In this document: piece by piece, positions 52,969-61,280 of the stretch
Layout of the letters: each line of letters starts with the position of its first letter
Numbering within the stretch: position 1 is the first letter of the stretch
Source of the DNA: Aquisalibacillus elongatus
GTDB taxonomy: Bacteria; Bacillota; Bacilli; Bacillales; Alkalibacillaceae
Length of the DNA: 64,000 bases
Assembly: GCF_003843875.1 (NCBI RefSeq)
Contig: NZ_RKRF01000007.1
Location: 1 to 64,000 of the forward strand
Direction of reading: 5' to 3'
Notes under the pieces: model-generated
Database searches by the model: none
The model's input: the letters and a program-made list of their open reading frames with translations, nothing else
What the model was told of the DNA's origin: nothing
Translations under genes and position numbers: made by a program

Positions 52969-53595
52969 ATGCTGAACAATAAAGGTTTTAATTTATGGGC
53001 TGACCATTATGATCAGACGGTTCAAGTCAGTGAGGAAAATGGTCGGTATCCTTTTGCAGGGTATAAAGAAATATTGAATTCTATTTTTAATGAAGTGATG
53101 GCCAAACCAAATTCTAACGTTTTAGACATAGGCTTTGGAACCGGAACATTAACTAGTAAATTGTATGAAAATGGTCATCACATTGATGGCGTGGATTTTT
53201 CTTCAAAAATGATTTCTATTGCTCAGTCAAAAATGCCAGCTGCAAACTTATTAGAATGGGATATTACGAATGGTTTGCCGCCTGGAATTAATAAAGAAAA
53301 GTACGACTTTATCATTAGTACATATACTTTGCACCACTTAACAGATGATGAAAAAATTCGATTTATTTCTCACTTACTGCCCCTTTTAAATAGTGAAGGG
53401 AAAATATGCATTGGTGATATTTCTTTTGAATCTAGAGAGAAGCTAGAACAGTGTCGACAAGATAATCTTAATCATTGGGATCTCGATGAGTTTTATTTGG
53501 TTTACGACGAGTTGGATTCTTCTCTAGGAGATCATTGCGCGTGTGATTTTTACCCAATTTCACATTGTGGTGGGGTTTTTATTATTAGGAAGTAA
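52969..53595 (+). CDS. Class I SAM-dependent methyltransferase
   Basis: A 208-aa protein. Motif I is VLDIGFGTGTLTSKLYENGH, followed by GVDFSSKMISIAQSKMP and the post-motif FIISTYTLHHLTDDEKI, as in small-molecule methylases of the YrrT/UbiE type. Cysteine and histidine near the C-terminus (DHCACDFYPISHCGG) are unusual and could bind metal. GGAGGAG precedes ATG 52969. The substrate is unknown. Confidence 0.85.
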   Translation: MLNNKGFNLWADHYDQTVQVSEENGRYPFAGYKEILNSIFNEVMAKPNSNVLDIGFGTGTLTSKLYENGHHIDGVDFSSKMISIAQSKMPAANLLEWDITNGLPPGINKEKYDFIISTYTLHHLTDDEKIRFISHLLPLLNSEGKICIGDISFESREKLEQCRQDNLNHWDLDEFYLVYDELDSSLGDHCACDFYPISHCGGVFIIRK

Positions 53596-53607
53596 GGTAA
53601 TTTGCCC

Positions 53608-53712
53608 AAACCTGCTGATAAATTTGGAAAACCTGCGTATAAAGTTTAAAAACCTGCAGGTAAATTTGAAAAACTTTCTGGTAAATAGGACAAACCTGCG
53701 GGTAAAGACGAG
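53608..53712. repeat. Intergenic array 2: five units with 21-bp period, core ACCTGCnGGTAAAT
   Basis: CCTGC-type cores begin at 53611, 53632, 53653, 53674 and 53695, exactly 21 bp apart. The consensus is AAACCTGCnGGTAAATT followed by TGGA; unit 4 is the most diverged (CTTTCTGG). The array starts about 12 bases after the methyltransferase stop. Sequence differs from arrays 1, 3 and 4, but the spacing does not. Confidence 0.85.
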
Positions 53713-53809
53713 AATATTTTAATCTTTTCTAGTTTAAGTGGGATTTTATAAATTTTATATGTTGCTGGTTTCAGTAAACTTTTAGTTATTTAGGAGGTAA
53801 AAAACTAGA

Positions 53810-54328
53810 ATGTTAGATTTATATCAAAGATTCCCTTTAATGGGTGCGTTGTTGCTATTATTTTCATTGTTGGGGTTTCAAATTACATTATACATAATTG
53901 ATCGTTATTCTAGTAAAGGTGTAGATGTCATTCGCAAGAAATTCCCTTATGCTTGGATCTTTAATGAGAAAAGAAAGGGTCAAATACTAATATTATTTAT
54001 AGGTGTTGTTGGAGTTTATTTAATCTCGATTATACCTTTTGAATCTTATGAACTAATGGTGGCTGAATTTATTATAGATCTTGCGTTTGCTGTTTCTGTA
54101 TTTCTGTTATTGTTTAGTGCAGCTTTCCTCATTAGTTTTTTTATAATAAAGGGTCGAGCTTTAAATTTTAGTACCTTGAAATTTTCGTATATATTATTTC
54201 TGATTGTATGCTTAATGTTATTGCTACCATTATATATTGTAGGATTCACGAACGGGACTGCCATAGTATTTAATGTAATATTAGGAGTTTTAGGTGTTCA
54301 TAACGCAAATAAGAGTATTCAGGCTTAA
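53810..54328 (+). CDS. 172-aa membrane protein of unknown function
   Basis: A 172-aa protein with about five hydrophobic helices: LMGALLLLFSLLGFQITLYI, ILILFIGVVGVYLISIIPF, LAFAVSVFLLLFSAAFLISF, FSYILFLIVCLMLLLPLYIV and NVILGVLGVHNA. AGGAGG lies 11 nt before the ATG. It stands just upstream of a GNAT gene with which it may share a transcript. No motif suggests a function. Confidence 0.6.
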   Translation: MLDLYQRFPLMGALLLLFSLLGFQITLYIIDRYSSKGVDVIRKKFPYAWIFNEKRKGQILILFIGVVGVYLISIIPFESYELMVAEFIIDLAFAVSVFLLLFSAAFLISFFIIKGRALNFSTLKFSYILFLIVCLMLLLPLYIVGFTNGTAIVFNVILGVLGVHNANKSIQA

Positions 54329-54346
54329 AGTAGAGGGGAAATTATT

Positions 54347-54844
54347 ATGATTGCAAGAGAAGCAGATATAATTGATGCAGAGCAACTAGCAAATCTTATA
54401 CAGTCTGTAGATCAAACTTCACAATACATGCTCTGGGAATCTGGTGAGAGAAATATCTCAACTGAAAATCAAGTAAAAATGATTGAGAGTATTAGAGATA
54501 GTGAAAACTCTACTTTACTAGTAGCTGAAGAAGATCATAAATTAGTTGGTTATTTATTAGTTATAGGTGGTAATGCAAGGAGAAATAAACATTCAGGTTA
54601 TATTGTTACAGGGATACATACCGATAGTAGGGGAAAAGGCGTTGGAACTTTACTATTTATGAAAATGGAAGAGTGGGCAATTAAACAACAACTACAACGG
54701 TTAGAATTAACTGTTGTTACTTATAATGAAGCGGGCGTACATCTGTATAAAAAAATGGGTTTTGAAATCGAGGGAATAAAAAGAAAGTCATTATTTATAG
54801 ATGGCAAGTACCTAGATGAATATTATATGTCTAAGTTATTATAG
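54347..54844 (+). CDS. GNAT family N-acetyltransferase
   Basis: A 165-aa GNAT: GYIVTGIHTDSRGKGVGTLL gives the acetyl-CoA loop, then RLELTVVTYNEAGVHLYKKM and GFEIEGIKRKS. The G-x-K/R ending and the extra KYLDEYYMSKLL tail fit the L-amino-acid/phosphinothricin-like branch, but the substrate is open. GAGGGGA precedes the ATG. Confidence 0.86.
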   Translation: MIAREADIIDAEQLANLIQSVDQTSQYMLWESGERNISTENQVKMIESIRDSENSTLLVAEEDHKLVGYLLVIGGNARRNKHSGYIVTGIHTDSRGKGVGTLLFMKMEEWAIKQQLQRLELTVVTYNEAGVHLYKKMGFEIEGIKRKSLFIDGKYLDEYYMSKLL

Positions 54845-54858
54845 CGAATCTGTATTAA

Positions 54859-54894
54859 GGGCAGTTTTTTATAAAAAGAACCTGCTCTTTTTTT
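54859..54894 (+). terminator. terminator (copy A of a duplicated block)
   Basis: GGGCAG pairs with CTGCTC across an AT-rich inner stem, followed by seven to eight Ts. A diverged copy occurs at 56389-56423, in each case directly ahead of a 21-bp array. Confidence 0.75.
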
Positions 54895-54910
54895 AATTAA
54901 ATTGGATGTA

Positions 54911-55075
54911 AACATTAATATAAAGTTTCTTAATGTAATTAGGAAGCGGGTAAACGTTAATTAGAAACGTGTTTTTGTTAATAGGAGAAGCTCTAACGTT
55001 AATAGAAAACGGTTAAACGTAAAAAGGGACTGCTTAAACTTTAATAGGAAGGGCCCAAACTTAATAAAAATACAA
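54911..55075. repeat. Intergenic array 3: eight units, period 20-22 bp, core ACGTTAATAGGA
   Basis: TAATAG-type cores lie at about 54915, 54936, 54958, 54979, 55000, 55020, 55042 and 55062. The consensus is AAACGTTAATAGGAAG plus variable bases. The 52 bases at 54941-54992 are identical to 56469-56520 in array 4. Confidence 0.82.
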
Positions 55076-55094
55076 AGGATTCATACTATCTAAA

Positions 55095-55128
55095 GACGTT
55101 AAGCCAAGAAGGGTTAACGTCCTTTTTT
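55095..55128 (+). terminator. terminator after array 3
   Basis: GACGTTAAGCC pairs with GGGTTAACGTC over a 6-nt loop and is followed by CTTTTTT, so the array lies between two terminators. Confidence 0.85.
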
Positions 55129-55200
55129 GTCGAATTTATTGTAGAGAAATAAAGATCAGTATGATGAGTGCGATATAATTAATGTTTGGAGCGATATAAT

Positions 55201-56019
55201 ATGAGTTTGGTAGTGAGTAAAGATTTGGCTTTACGGTTGGAAGATTCGGAAATTGAGGCGTTAAGTTCTCGATTAAAAGAGATTCAAAAAAGACAAGGAA
55301 ATCCAATGAACGTAGAAATGCATAAATTCGGGAATGCAACAGCTTTTTCGGTGAAAAATATTCCTGGCCCATCCTTCAATACGGTAAAAGGGCTAACAGA
55401 AAGAGATGTAGAACAAATAGATCAGATAATAGAATTCTATAGACAGAAAGAGATACCGGTTCGATTTGAATTAGCACCAGCCTCATCTTCTCCAGAATTA
55501 CTAACCTATCTAAGTGAAGCTGGATATTATCAAAATGACTTTCATACAACTCTTTACGCGTCACTATCCAATCAATTAGAAACAAGTTTTGAAATAAAAG
55601 AACCAAAAATCACTATCTGCGAACTAAAAAGAGATGAATTTGATACTTTTGCAGAAATCTATACGAAAGGTTTCCAAATGCCGTCGTTCTTGAAAAATGG
55701 GGTAGAACAGAATAATGAAATCCTTTATAACAATACTGATTGGACATTTTATTTAGCTAGCTATGAAAGTGAACCGGTTGGTGTGGGGACTTTATTCACA
55801 AACAACGGTGTAGCTTCATTAGCTGCAGCAACGACTGTACCAAACTTTAGAAATAAAGGCATCCATAGTGCCTTAATTAAGCATCGTATCTATCAAGCTA
55901 AATTACGAAAATGTGATTTGATTGTAGGACAAGCAAATTTTGGTTCAGTTAGTCAAAACAATATGGAAAGAGCGGGGATGAAGATCGCTTATACAAAAGC
56001 CATATGGGTTAAAAAGTGA
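55201..56019 (+). CDS. GNAT family N-acetyltransferase (two-module, 272 aa)
   Basis: A 272-aa protein. The first half (VEMHKFGNATAFSVKNIPG, VRFELAPASSSPELLTYLSE) is a degenerate GNAT-like module. The second half carries the active fold: EPVGVGTLFTNNGVASLAAA, TVPNFRNKGIHSALIKHRIY and VGQANFGSVSQNNMERAGMK. This two-part layout is common in bacillar acetyltransferases of unknown substrate. ATG 55201 is used; TTGGAGCG lies 9 nt ahead and an earlier start would precede it. Confidence 0.82.
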   Translation: MSLVVSKDLALRLEDSEIEALSSRLKEIQKRQGNPMNVEMHKFGNATAFSVKNIPGPSFNTVKGLTERDVEQIDQIIEFYRQKEIPVRFELAPASSSPELLTYLSEAGYYQNDFHTTLYASLSNQLETSFEIKEPKITICELKRDEFDTFAEIYTKGFQMPSFLKNGVEQNNEILYNNTDWTFYLASYESEPVGVGTLFTNNGVASLAAATTVPNFRNKGIHSALIKHRIYQAKLRKCDLIVGQANFGSVSQNNMERAGMKIAYTKAIWVKK

Positions 56020-56078
56020 ATGGACTTTTTCATTAATCTAGGAATCTTTATTTATATGAAGCAAAGGTTTGAGTATTT

Positions 56079-56219
56079 TTGGAAAATAAAAATAAAAAGA
56101 AAGAATCATTAACTCAAAAAGAAATGCTCGAAGGATGTGCAGGGTGCTCTTTTTGGGGATGCTTACCTTTCTCTGTAACAATTATTTTAGTGTGTGTGAC
56201 TATTTTTGAGTTAATATAA
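56079..56219 (+). CDS. Possible 46-aa Cys-rich single-helix membrane protein
   Basis: A TTG-initiated frame gives a Lys-rich head (MENKNKKKESLTQKEMLEG), a CAGCSFWGC cysteine cluster, and one membrane helix (LPFSVTIILVCVTIFELI). AAAGG lies about 11 nt upstream. A terminator follows 17 bases after the stop, which supports a real unit. The family is unknown. Confidence 0.45.
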   Translation: MENKNKKKESLTQKEMLEGCAGCSFWGCLPFSVTIILVCVTIFELI

Positions 56220-56235
56220 ATATTAATAATAGAAT

Positions 56236-56270
56236 AAGAGCAAATTCCGACATTGGAGTTTGCTCTTTTG
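56236..56270 (+). terminator. terminator
   Basis: AAGAGCAAATTCC pairs with GGAGTTTGCTCTT (one wobble) over an 8-nt loop, followed by Ts. Confidence 0.85.
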
Positions 56271-56317
56271 GATTAAAGAGGTGAGCGAGAGCGTAAACTT
56301 TAAAGGGTGTTAATAAG

Positions 56318-56358
56318 ACACAAAAAGAAGCTTTTGCCCGTAGGCGCAAAAGCCTCAT
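56318..56358 (-). terminator. second copy of the oxidoreductase terminator (minus-facing)
   Basis: The hairpin around AGGCGCAAAAGCCTCAT with an AGCTTTTGCCC partner is a near copy of the one at 56575-56617, including the GTTAATAAGACA preceding it. On the minus strand it runs into CTTCTTTTTG. No gene ends here, so it is a duplicated block. Confidence 0.6.
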
Positions 56359-56388
56359 ATTGATATTCTATAGCTAAATTTATAATAA

Positions 56389-56423
56389 GGGCAGTTCTTT
56401 TAAAATGATCTTGCTCTTTTTTT
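56389..56423 (+). terminator. terminator (copy B of the duplicated block)
   Basis: GGGCAG pairs with TTGCTC, followed by seven Ts; it is a diverged copy of 54859-54894, and both are followed by the same GTTAAATTG/ATTAAATTG and array sequence. Confidence 0.65.
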
Positions 56424-56440
56424 AGTTAAATTGATGTAAC

Positions 56441-56578
56441 CATCAAAAGGAAGCCTCTTTTTGTAAAAAGGAAGCGGGTAAACGTTAATTAGAAACGTGT
56501 TTTTGTTAATAGGAGAAGCTTAAACGTTAATTGAGAGGGCCTAAACTTAAATTGGCGAAAGTTTAACGTTAATAAGAC
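56441..56578. repeat. Intergenic array 4: about seven units, period 20-22 bp, core ACGTTAATAG
   Basis: TAA-type cores lie at about 56444, 56464, 56486, 56507, 56528, 56548 and 56570. It shares 52 identical bases with array 3. It ends against the oxidoreductase terminator. Confidence 0.8.
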
Positions 56579-56617
56579 AAAAAAGAGGCTTTTGCGCGCA
56601 GGCGCAAAAGCCTCATT
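56575..56617 (-). terminator. terminator of the FAD oxidoreductase gene
   Basis: On the minus strand GAGGCTTTTGCGCC and its complement form a strong hairpin over CTGCGC-type bases, followed by TTTTTTG; it begins two bases beyond the stop. Confidence 0.88.
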
Positions 56618-56618
56618 C

Positions 56619-57878
56619 TTAAGCATTGGCTCGTTGTGCGGCGTGTAGGCCGGCGACGAAGCCGGTTGAGAAGGCGGCGGTGATGTTAAAGCCGCCGGTG
56701 TAGCCGTGAATGTCGAGGATCTCGCCACAAAAGTACAGGCGGTCCATAATTTTGGAGGCCATTTCGTTTGGGACGATTTCTTTTAACGAAACGCCGCCTC
56801 CTGTAATAAATGCTTTCTCGATTGACAGAGTACCATTGACTTTGACCTTGAATTGTTTCATGGCGTGGGCTAGGTCCATTACGTCCTTTTTCTTCAAATG
56901 GTGATAAGTCGTGCTTGGGTCTAGTCCGACTTGATCCATTAAAAACAGCAAATAACGTTCGGTCAAAAAGTTCTTCCAAGCGTTTTTGACTGATTTATTA
57001 GGGTTGTCCTTGGCTTCTTTCATGAGCTTGTCTACTAGGTTTTGCTCCCCTTCATCTGGGAAGCAGTCCACGGATATATCAATTGTATCGACCTTGAATT
57101 TTTTCAACGCTTTCACGACAAATTGGCTTAGCCTTAACGCAGCAGGGCCTGAGATGCCTTGGTGTGTGAATAAAATATCCCATCGATGTGACTGAATGGG
57201 TTTGCCGTTTGGCTTTAGGGCAGTGACTTCGACGTCGTATAACGATAAGCCTTGCAGCGTTTTATCTTTAATAAACGGTTCATCGGATGTTAGTGGTACC
57301 TCGGTTGGGTACAACTCCGTGATCGTATGTCCGGCGTTTTTCGCCCAGGTGTAGCCTTGTCCTTCGCTTCCTGTGTTTGGAACGGATTTACCTCCAACGG
57401 CGATCACAACACATGAGGTTGGAATTTTTTCGTCTTCTAAAATGATTTCGTGCGTCTCATCGCCGTAGTGAACAGCTTCGACTTTTGTGTTTAGACGCTG
57501 GTCTACCCCGTGTACATCAAGTTGTTTAAGTAGTGTGCTCACCACGGTTTTTGCACTGTCACTAACGGGGAACATACGCCCTTTATCTTCTTCTTTCAGC
57601 TTCACACCGAGTGATTCAAAGTATTCGACAATAGACGAGTTATTAAAAATGGAAAACGCACTGTATAGAAATTTTCCATTTCCTGGAATGTGTGCAATCA
57701 GTTCTTCATCTGGCAGTACATTCGTCACATTACAACGTCCACCACCACTAATCGCCAATTTCCGTCCGAGTTTATTTCCTTTTTCTATGAGTAGGGTTTT
57801 GGCGCCATTTCGTCCGGCTGTGATTGCAGCCATGAGTCCGGATGGGCCTCCCCCGATTACGACAACATCATATTTCAA
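56619..57878 (-). CDS. HI0933-family NAD(P)/FAD-dependent oxidoreductase (YtfP-like)
   Basis: A 419-aa flavoprotein: [36 protein letters not shown] (family mark), [17 protein letters not shown], and the C-terminal [12 protein letters not shown] and [17 protein letters not shown]. The reaction of this conserved family is not known. TTG start at 57878; GAAAGG is 12 nt upstream, a weak spacing. It is divergent from murJ, as YtfP is near ytgP in related genomes (from memory). Confidence 0.88.
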   Translation of the reverse strand: MKYDVVVIGGGPSGLMAAITAGRNGAKTLLIEKGNKLGRKLAISGGGRCNVTNVLPDEELIAHIPGNGKFLYSAFSIFNNSSIVEYFESLGVKLKEEDKGRMFPVSDSAKTVVSTLLKQLDVHGVDQRLNTKVEAVHYGDETHEIILEDEKIPTSCVVIAVGGKSVPNTGSEGQGYTWAKNAGHTITELYPTEVPLTSDEPFIKDKTLQGLSLYDVEVTALKPNGKPIQSHRWDILFTHQGISGPAALRLSQFVVKALKKFKVDTIDISVDCFPDEGEQNLVDKLMKEAKDNPNKSVKNAWKNFLTERYLLFLMDQVGLDPSTTYHHLKKKDVMDLAHAMKQFKVKVNGTLSIEKAFITGGGVSLKEIVPNEMASKIMDRLYFCGEILDIHGYTGGFNITAAFSTGFVAGLHAAQRANA

Positions 57879-57968
57879 TTTTATTTCATGCCTTTCTATT
57901 CGTTTTTCTGTCTATAATATATGATAAAATAAAAGAGTTAGATTGAACATAAAAATGAAGGTGAAATA

Positions 57969-59588
57969 ATGTCGAATTCCGTACTTAGAGGCACCATGCT
58001 TTTAACTGGTGCTAATTATACGTCTAAAATTCTAGGAATGCTATATGTCATTCCTTTTAATATGTTAGTAGGTGAATCTGGCGGAGCCTTATATGCTTAT
58101 GCTTATAATCCATATCAAATATTTTTAACGGTATCATCTTTAGGGATTCCGATGGCTATGGCCAAGTTCGTCGCAAAATATGATACGTTAGAGGATCATG
58201 CAACGAAACAAGCGATGTTCAGGTCAGGCATGATGGTCATGGTTCTCATGGGCTTAATTGGCTTTTTAATTATGTTCTTTAGTGCTGAATGGTTAGCTCA
58301 AATATTTATTACGAACGATGATTTAACAAACAGTGTTAGTGATGTCACGTTTGTCATCCAAATGGTCAGCTTTGCATTACTGGTTGTTTCCCCAATGAGT
58401 TTACTTAGAGGTTATTTCCAAGGCCATCAGTCTATGGGGCCAAGCGCCATATCTATTGTAGTAGAGCAAATCGTTCGAATCGTTTTCCTATTAGCGGGTG
58501 CCTTTATTGTGATTAACGTGTTAAATGGCACTGTAAGACTTGCTGTCGGTGTCGCAGCATTTGCTGCATTCATTGGTGCGATTGCCTCTAGCTTAGTGTT
58601 AGTCCGTATTTATCAAAAACGTAGACCTTATTTTGAAAAAGAACTAGATTCTGAGGAAGCAAACCGGACTATTCCTTATAAAGATATGTATCAAGAGTTA
58701 CTCGCTTATGCTGGCCCGTTTGTGTTAGTTGGTATTGCCACACCGTTATATCAAATGGTCGATCAGTTTACGTTTAACCGAGCGATGTCACAGATTGGTT
58801 TAGCTGAGCAATCAGAACAATTGCTTTCAGTCATTATTTTGTACGGGCATAAACTTGTTATTATACCGGTCACTTTAGCTATTGGCTTGGCAATGGCAGT
58901 GTTACCAGCTATTACAAAATCTTTTACTGAGCAAAAACCTGCTGAGTATAAAAACTATATTAGCCAGGCGTTGTTAATTATTGTGTTATTAGTTTTTCCA
59001 GCGTCAATTGGATTATCCATTGTGGCAGAAGAAGTTTACGGGGCTTTATATAATGTGGACTCCTCAGTGAATTTTGCCGGTGAGTTACTCACTTATTATG
59101 CGCCTATTGCATTGTTTCTGGCCCTCTTTATGGTGAGTTCATCCATGCTACAAGGGATCAATCGTCAAAATTTTGCTTTAGTGAGTTTAGGTTTTGGCTT
59201 ATTGATTAAAATAGCATTAAACTTCCCACTCATTTATGTATTTGAGGCAAAAGGGGCTGTGTTTGCAACTGGCTTAGCTGTTTTAACAGCATCATCGATT
59301 AATTTGTTAGTTATTTATAAAGTGACTCGTTTTAAAATCCGCTCATTATATCGTCGTTCGTTATTAATCATTATTTTAACGGCGGTTATGTCGGTTGTCG
59401 TGATCTTCTTTAAATGGCTTGCAGGATTGCCGTTTGGTGAAGAAGCATCTAAAATTAAATTCATTGTTCAGTTAGCTGTAGCGGTTCCTATTGGGGGTTA
59501 CGTATATTTCTGGTTAGCTTACAAAACCACGTTATTAGATAGATTATTCGGTGATCGTGTGAAACGCTTTGCGAAGCTATTCCCTTAA
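57969..59588 (+). CDS. murJ: Lipid II flippase MurJ (YtgP), MATE/MOP exporter superfamily
   Basis: A 539-aa protein with about 14 membrane helices and the MVF/polysaccharide-flippase start LRGTMLLTGANYTSKILGML. It includes SLGIPMAMAKFVAKYDTLED, SLLRGYFQGHQSMGPSAIS and VLPAITKSFTEQKP. It matches B. subtilis YtgP, which moves lipid-linked peptidoglycan precursor across the membrane, rather than the related sporulation protein SpoVB; the ytzG-like neighbour downstream supports that. AAGGTG precedes the ATG by about 6 nt. Confidence 0.85.
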   Translation: MSNSVLRGTMLLTGANYTSKILGMLYVIPFNMLVGESGGALYAYAYNPYQIFLTVSSLGIPMAMAKFVAKYDTLEDHATKQAMFRSGMMVMVLMGLIGFLIMFFSAEWLAQIFITNDDLTNSVSDVTFVIQMVSFALLVVSPMSLLRGYFQGHQSMGPSAISIVVEQIVRIVFLLAGAFIVINVLNGTVRLAVGVAAFAAFIGAIASSLVLVRIYQKRRPYFEKELDSEEANRTIPYKDMYQELLAYAGPFVLVGIATPLYQMVDQFTFNRAMSQIGLAEQSEQLLSVIILYGHKLVIIPVTLAIGLAMAVLPAITKSFTEQKPAEYKNYISQALLIIVLLVFPASIGLSIVAEEVYGALYNVDSSVNFAGELLTYYAPIALFLALFMVSSSMLQGINRQNFALVSLGFGLLIKIALNFPLIYVFEAKGAVFATGLAVLTASSINLLVIYKVTRFKIRSLYRRSLLIIILTAVMSVVVIFFKWLAGLPFGEEASKIKFIVQLAVAVPIGGYVYFWLAYKTTLLDRLFGDRVKRFAKLFP

Positions 59589-59605
59589 GTAGATGAGGTG
59601 TTTGA

Positions 59606-60316
59606 ATGAGATTAGATAAAACGCTTGCCAATCAAGGTTATGGTTCTAGAAAAGATGTGAAGAAGTTAATTAAAAAAGGAAAGGTGACCATCGACGGCAA
59701 AGTGATCCGCGATTCATCTTTCCAAGTCAACCCTAAAGAATCCGAAATTGTGATTAATGGGCAAACTTTAGAATATCGTGATTATATATACATCATGATG
59801 AATAAGCCTAAAGGTGTAATTTCAGCCACACGTGACGATCATGAGAAGACGGTAACGGATTTATTAGATGAAAAGTATGAGCCATTTTCGTTATTTCCAG
59901 CGGGTCGTTTGGATAAGGATACCGTTGGATTAGTATTGCTAACGAATGATGGTGACTTGTCTCATCGATTACTGTCGCCTCGTCATCATGTGGAGAAATT
60001 ATATGAAGCAGAAATTAGTGGGCGTGTTACAGAAGATGATGTGAAAGCCTTTTGTGAAGGTGTTCAAATAGATGATGAATATGTGACCAAACCAGCTGAA
60101 TTAACGATTTTAGAATCGGGAGATGACTCAATTGTTCGAATTAAAATCTCTGAAGGTAAATTTCATCAAATCAGACGAATGTTTGCCGCTCGCGGGCATC
60201 GTGTAGAAGAGTTAAAACGTTTAAAAATGGGCAGTCTTGTCCTGGATGAAGCGCTAGAGCTTGGAGAATATCGCGAGTTAACAGAAGATGAGATTAAAGC
60301 TTTACAAGCACACTAG
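59606..60316 (+). CDS. RsuA/RluB family rRNA pseudouridine synthase (YtzG-like)
   Basis: A 236-aa protein. An S4 RNA-binding domain, MRLDKTLANQGYGSRKDVKK, is followed by the pseudouridine synthase core with the catalytic aspartate in FPAGRLDKDTVGLVLLTNDG and EGKFHQIRRMFAARGHRV. It probably modifies small-subunit rRNA as RsuA does. GAGGTG lies ahead of the ATG. It lies 17 nt after murJ in the same direction and shares a transcript. Its stop overlaps the convergent ytzE-like gene. Confidence 0.9.
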   Translation: MRLDKTLANQGYGSRKDVKKLIKKGKVTIDGKVIRDSSFQVNPKESEIVINGQTLEYRDYIYIMMNKPKGVISATRDDHEKTVTDLLDEKYEPFSLFPAGRLDKDTVGLVLLTNDGDLSHRLLSPRHHVEKLYEAEISGRVTEDDVKAFCEGVQIDDEYVTKPAELTILESGDDSIVRIKISEGKFHQIRRMFAARGHRVEELKRLKMGSLVLDEALELGEYRELTEDEIKALQAH

Positions 60317-60540
60317 TCTACTTTTGGTAGTTTTACTTTTTTATCCGTCGTCGTCCATTCACCTTTTCGGCAGCTTTCAACGAGTCCATTATACTGTAAA
60401 ACGTTTATGTCCCGTTGAATTGTCCGATCGGAAAGGCCGAACTGTTCGGATAACTCTTTCGTTGTGGCAGAACCTTGGTCGTTTAAGTAAAGATAAATGT
60501 CCTTAATACGGTTTATCATAGCTTGGGACGGGTTACTCAA
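60313..60540 (-). CDS. Small DeoR-type HTH protein (YtzE-like)
   Basis: A 75-aa protein consisting of one DeoR winged helix: RIKDIYLYLNDQGSATTKEL, SEQFGLSDRTIQRDINVLQY and NGLVES. It has no sugar-binding domain, as in B. subtilis YtzE, which has the same neighbours. The start is TTG 60540 with AGAGGTG 6 nt before. Its target is unknown. Confidence 0.82.
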   Translation of the reverse strand: MSNPSQAMINRIKDIYLYLNDQGSATTKELSEQFGLSDRTIQRDINVLQYNGLVESCRKGEWTTTDKKVKLPKVD

Positions 60541-60706
60541 CAAGATCACCTCTGAAAAAAGATATTAAAAGTATGCTATTATAAATCAAAGTGGTAAATA
60601 TTAACTCGACATTAAATGACAATTCGTGCATTTCTATAAAAATATTGTACAATAAAGTTAATTAAAAAATCAAAATATTTATAAAAGAAAGAGAAGTGAC
60701 GTGTAA

Positions 60707-61270
60707 ATGCCTGACGATGCTCATTATTTTATTGGAATTGACGTTCCGGATGAGTACAAAGAGTTCTTATCAAAATGGCAAGAGTCTTTGGAGCCTTTTG
60801 TGGACTACAGAAAATGGGTCAATATGGACGACTTTCATGTAACGTTCCGTTTTTTAGGCGGGTTAGCGAATCAAGAGTTAGCGCAGCTAAAGAACAAGTT
60901 AACGAATTTAGTTGGCAAGCCATTTCAAGTCGAAGTTAAGGGGATTGATTTTTTTGGTAAAGAAGATCAACCCCGTGTGATGTATGCAGAAGTTGAGCGG
61001 AATGAGGCGATCTTTGATTTAAAACAATCCGTAGATGATTTGTTATTAGATTTAGGGATTGAACCTGAAAAAAGGCCGTATCGCCCGCATATCACATTAG
61101 CGAAGAAGTGGCGAAAGGGTAAGCTTCAAATCCCGAAAGATGTGTTGGAGCGAAAAATACTAGAACAACATCATGAATTTGATTTTCATATTTCGTCTAT
61201 TCAACTATTTCAAGTACACCCTGACCGTGTTAAGAAATATGAAGTAATTGATACGTTTTCATTAGAGTAA
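60707..61270 (+). CDS. thpR: RNA 2',3'-cyclic phosphodiesterase (LigT/ThpR, YtlP)
   Basis: A 187-aa 2H phosphoesterase with both HxTx motifs: DFHVTFRFLG near residue 45 and RPHITLAKKW near 125. It opens 2',3'-cyclic phosphate ends of RNA. AGAGAAGTGA precedes the ATG. It leads a ytlP-ytlQ-ytlR-ytmP run known from B. subtilis, with 10-20 nt gaps. Confidence 0.9.
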   Translation: MPDDAHYFIGIDVPDEYKEFLSKWQESLEPFVDYRKWVNMDDFHVTFRFLGGLANQELAQLKNKLTNLVGKPFQVEVKGIDFFGKEDQPRVMYAEVERNEAIFDLKQSVDDLLLDLGIEPEKRPYRPHITLAKKWRKGKLQIPKDVLERKILEQHHEFDFHISSIQLFQVHPDRVKKYEVIDTFSLE

Positions 61271-61280
61271 GGTGGCTTAT

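Noticed and set aside
45175..56578. The 21-bp arrays as CRISPR arrays
   Set aside because: Repeat cores are only 10-14 bases, imperfect, with 7-11 base gaps of no spacer character, and no cas gene lies in the window.
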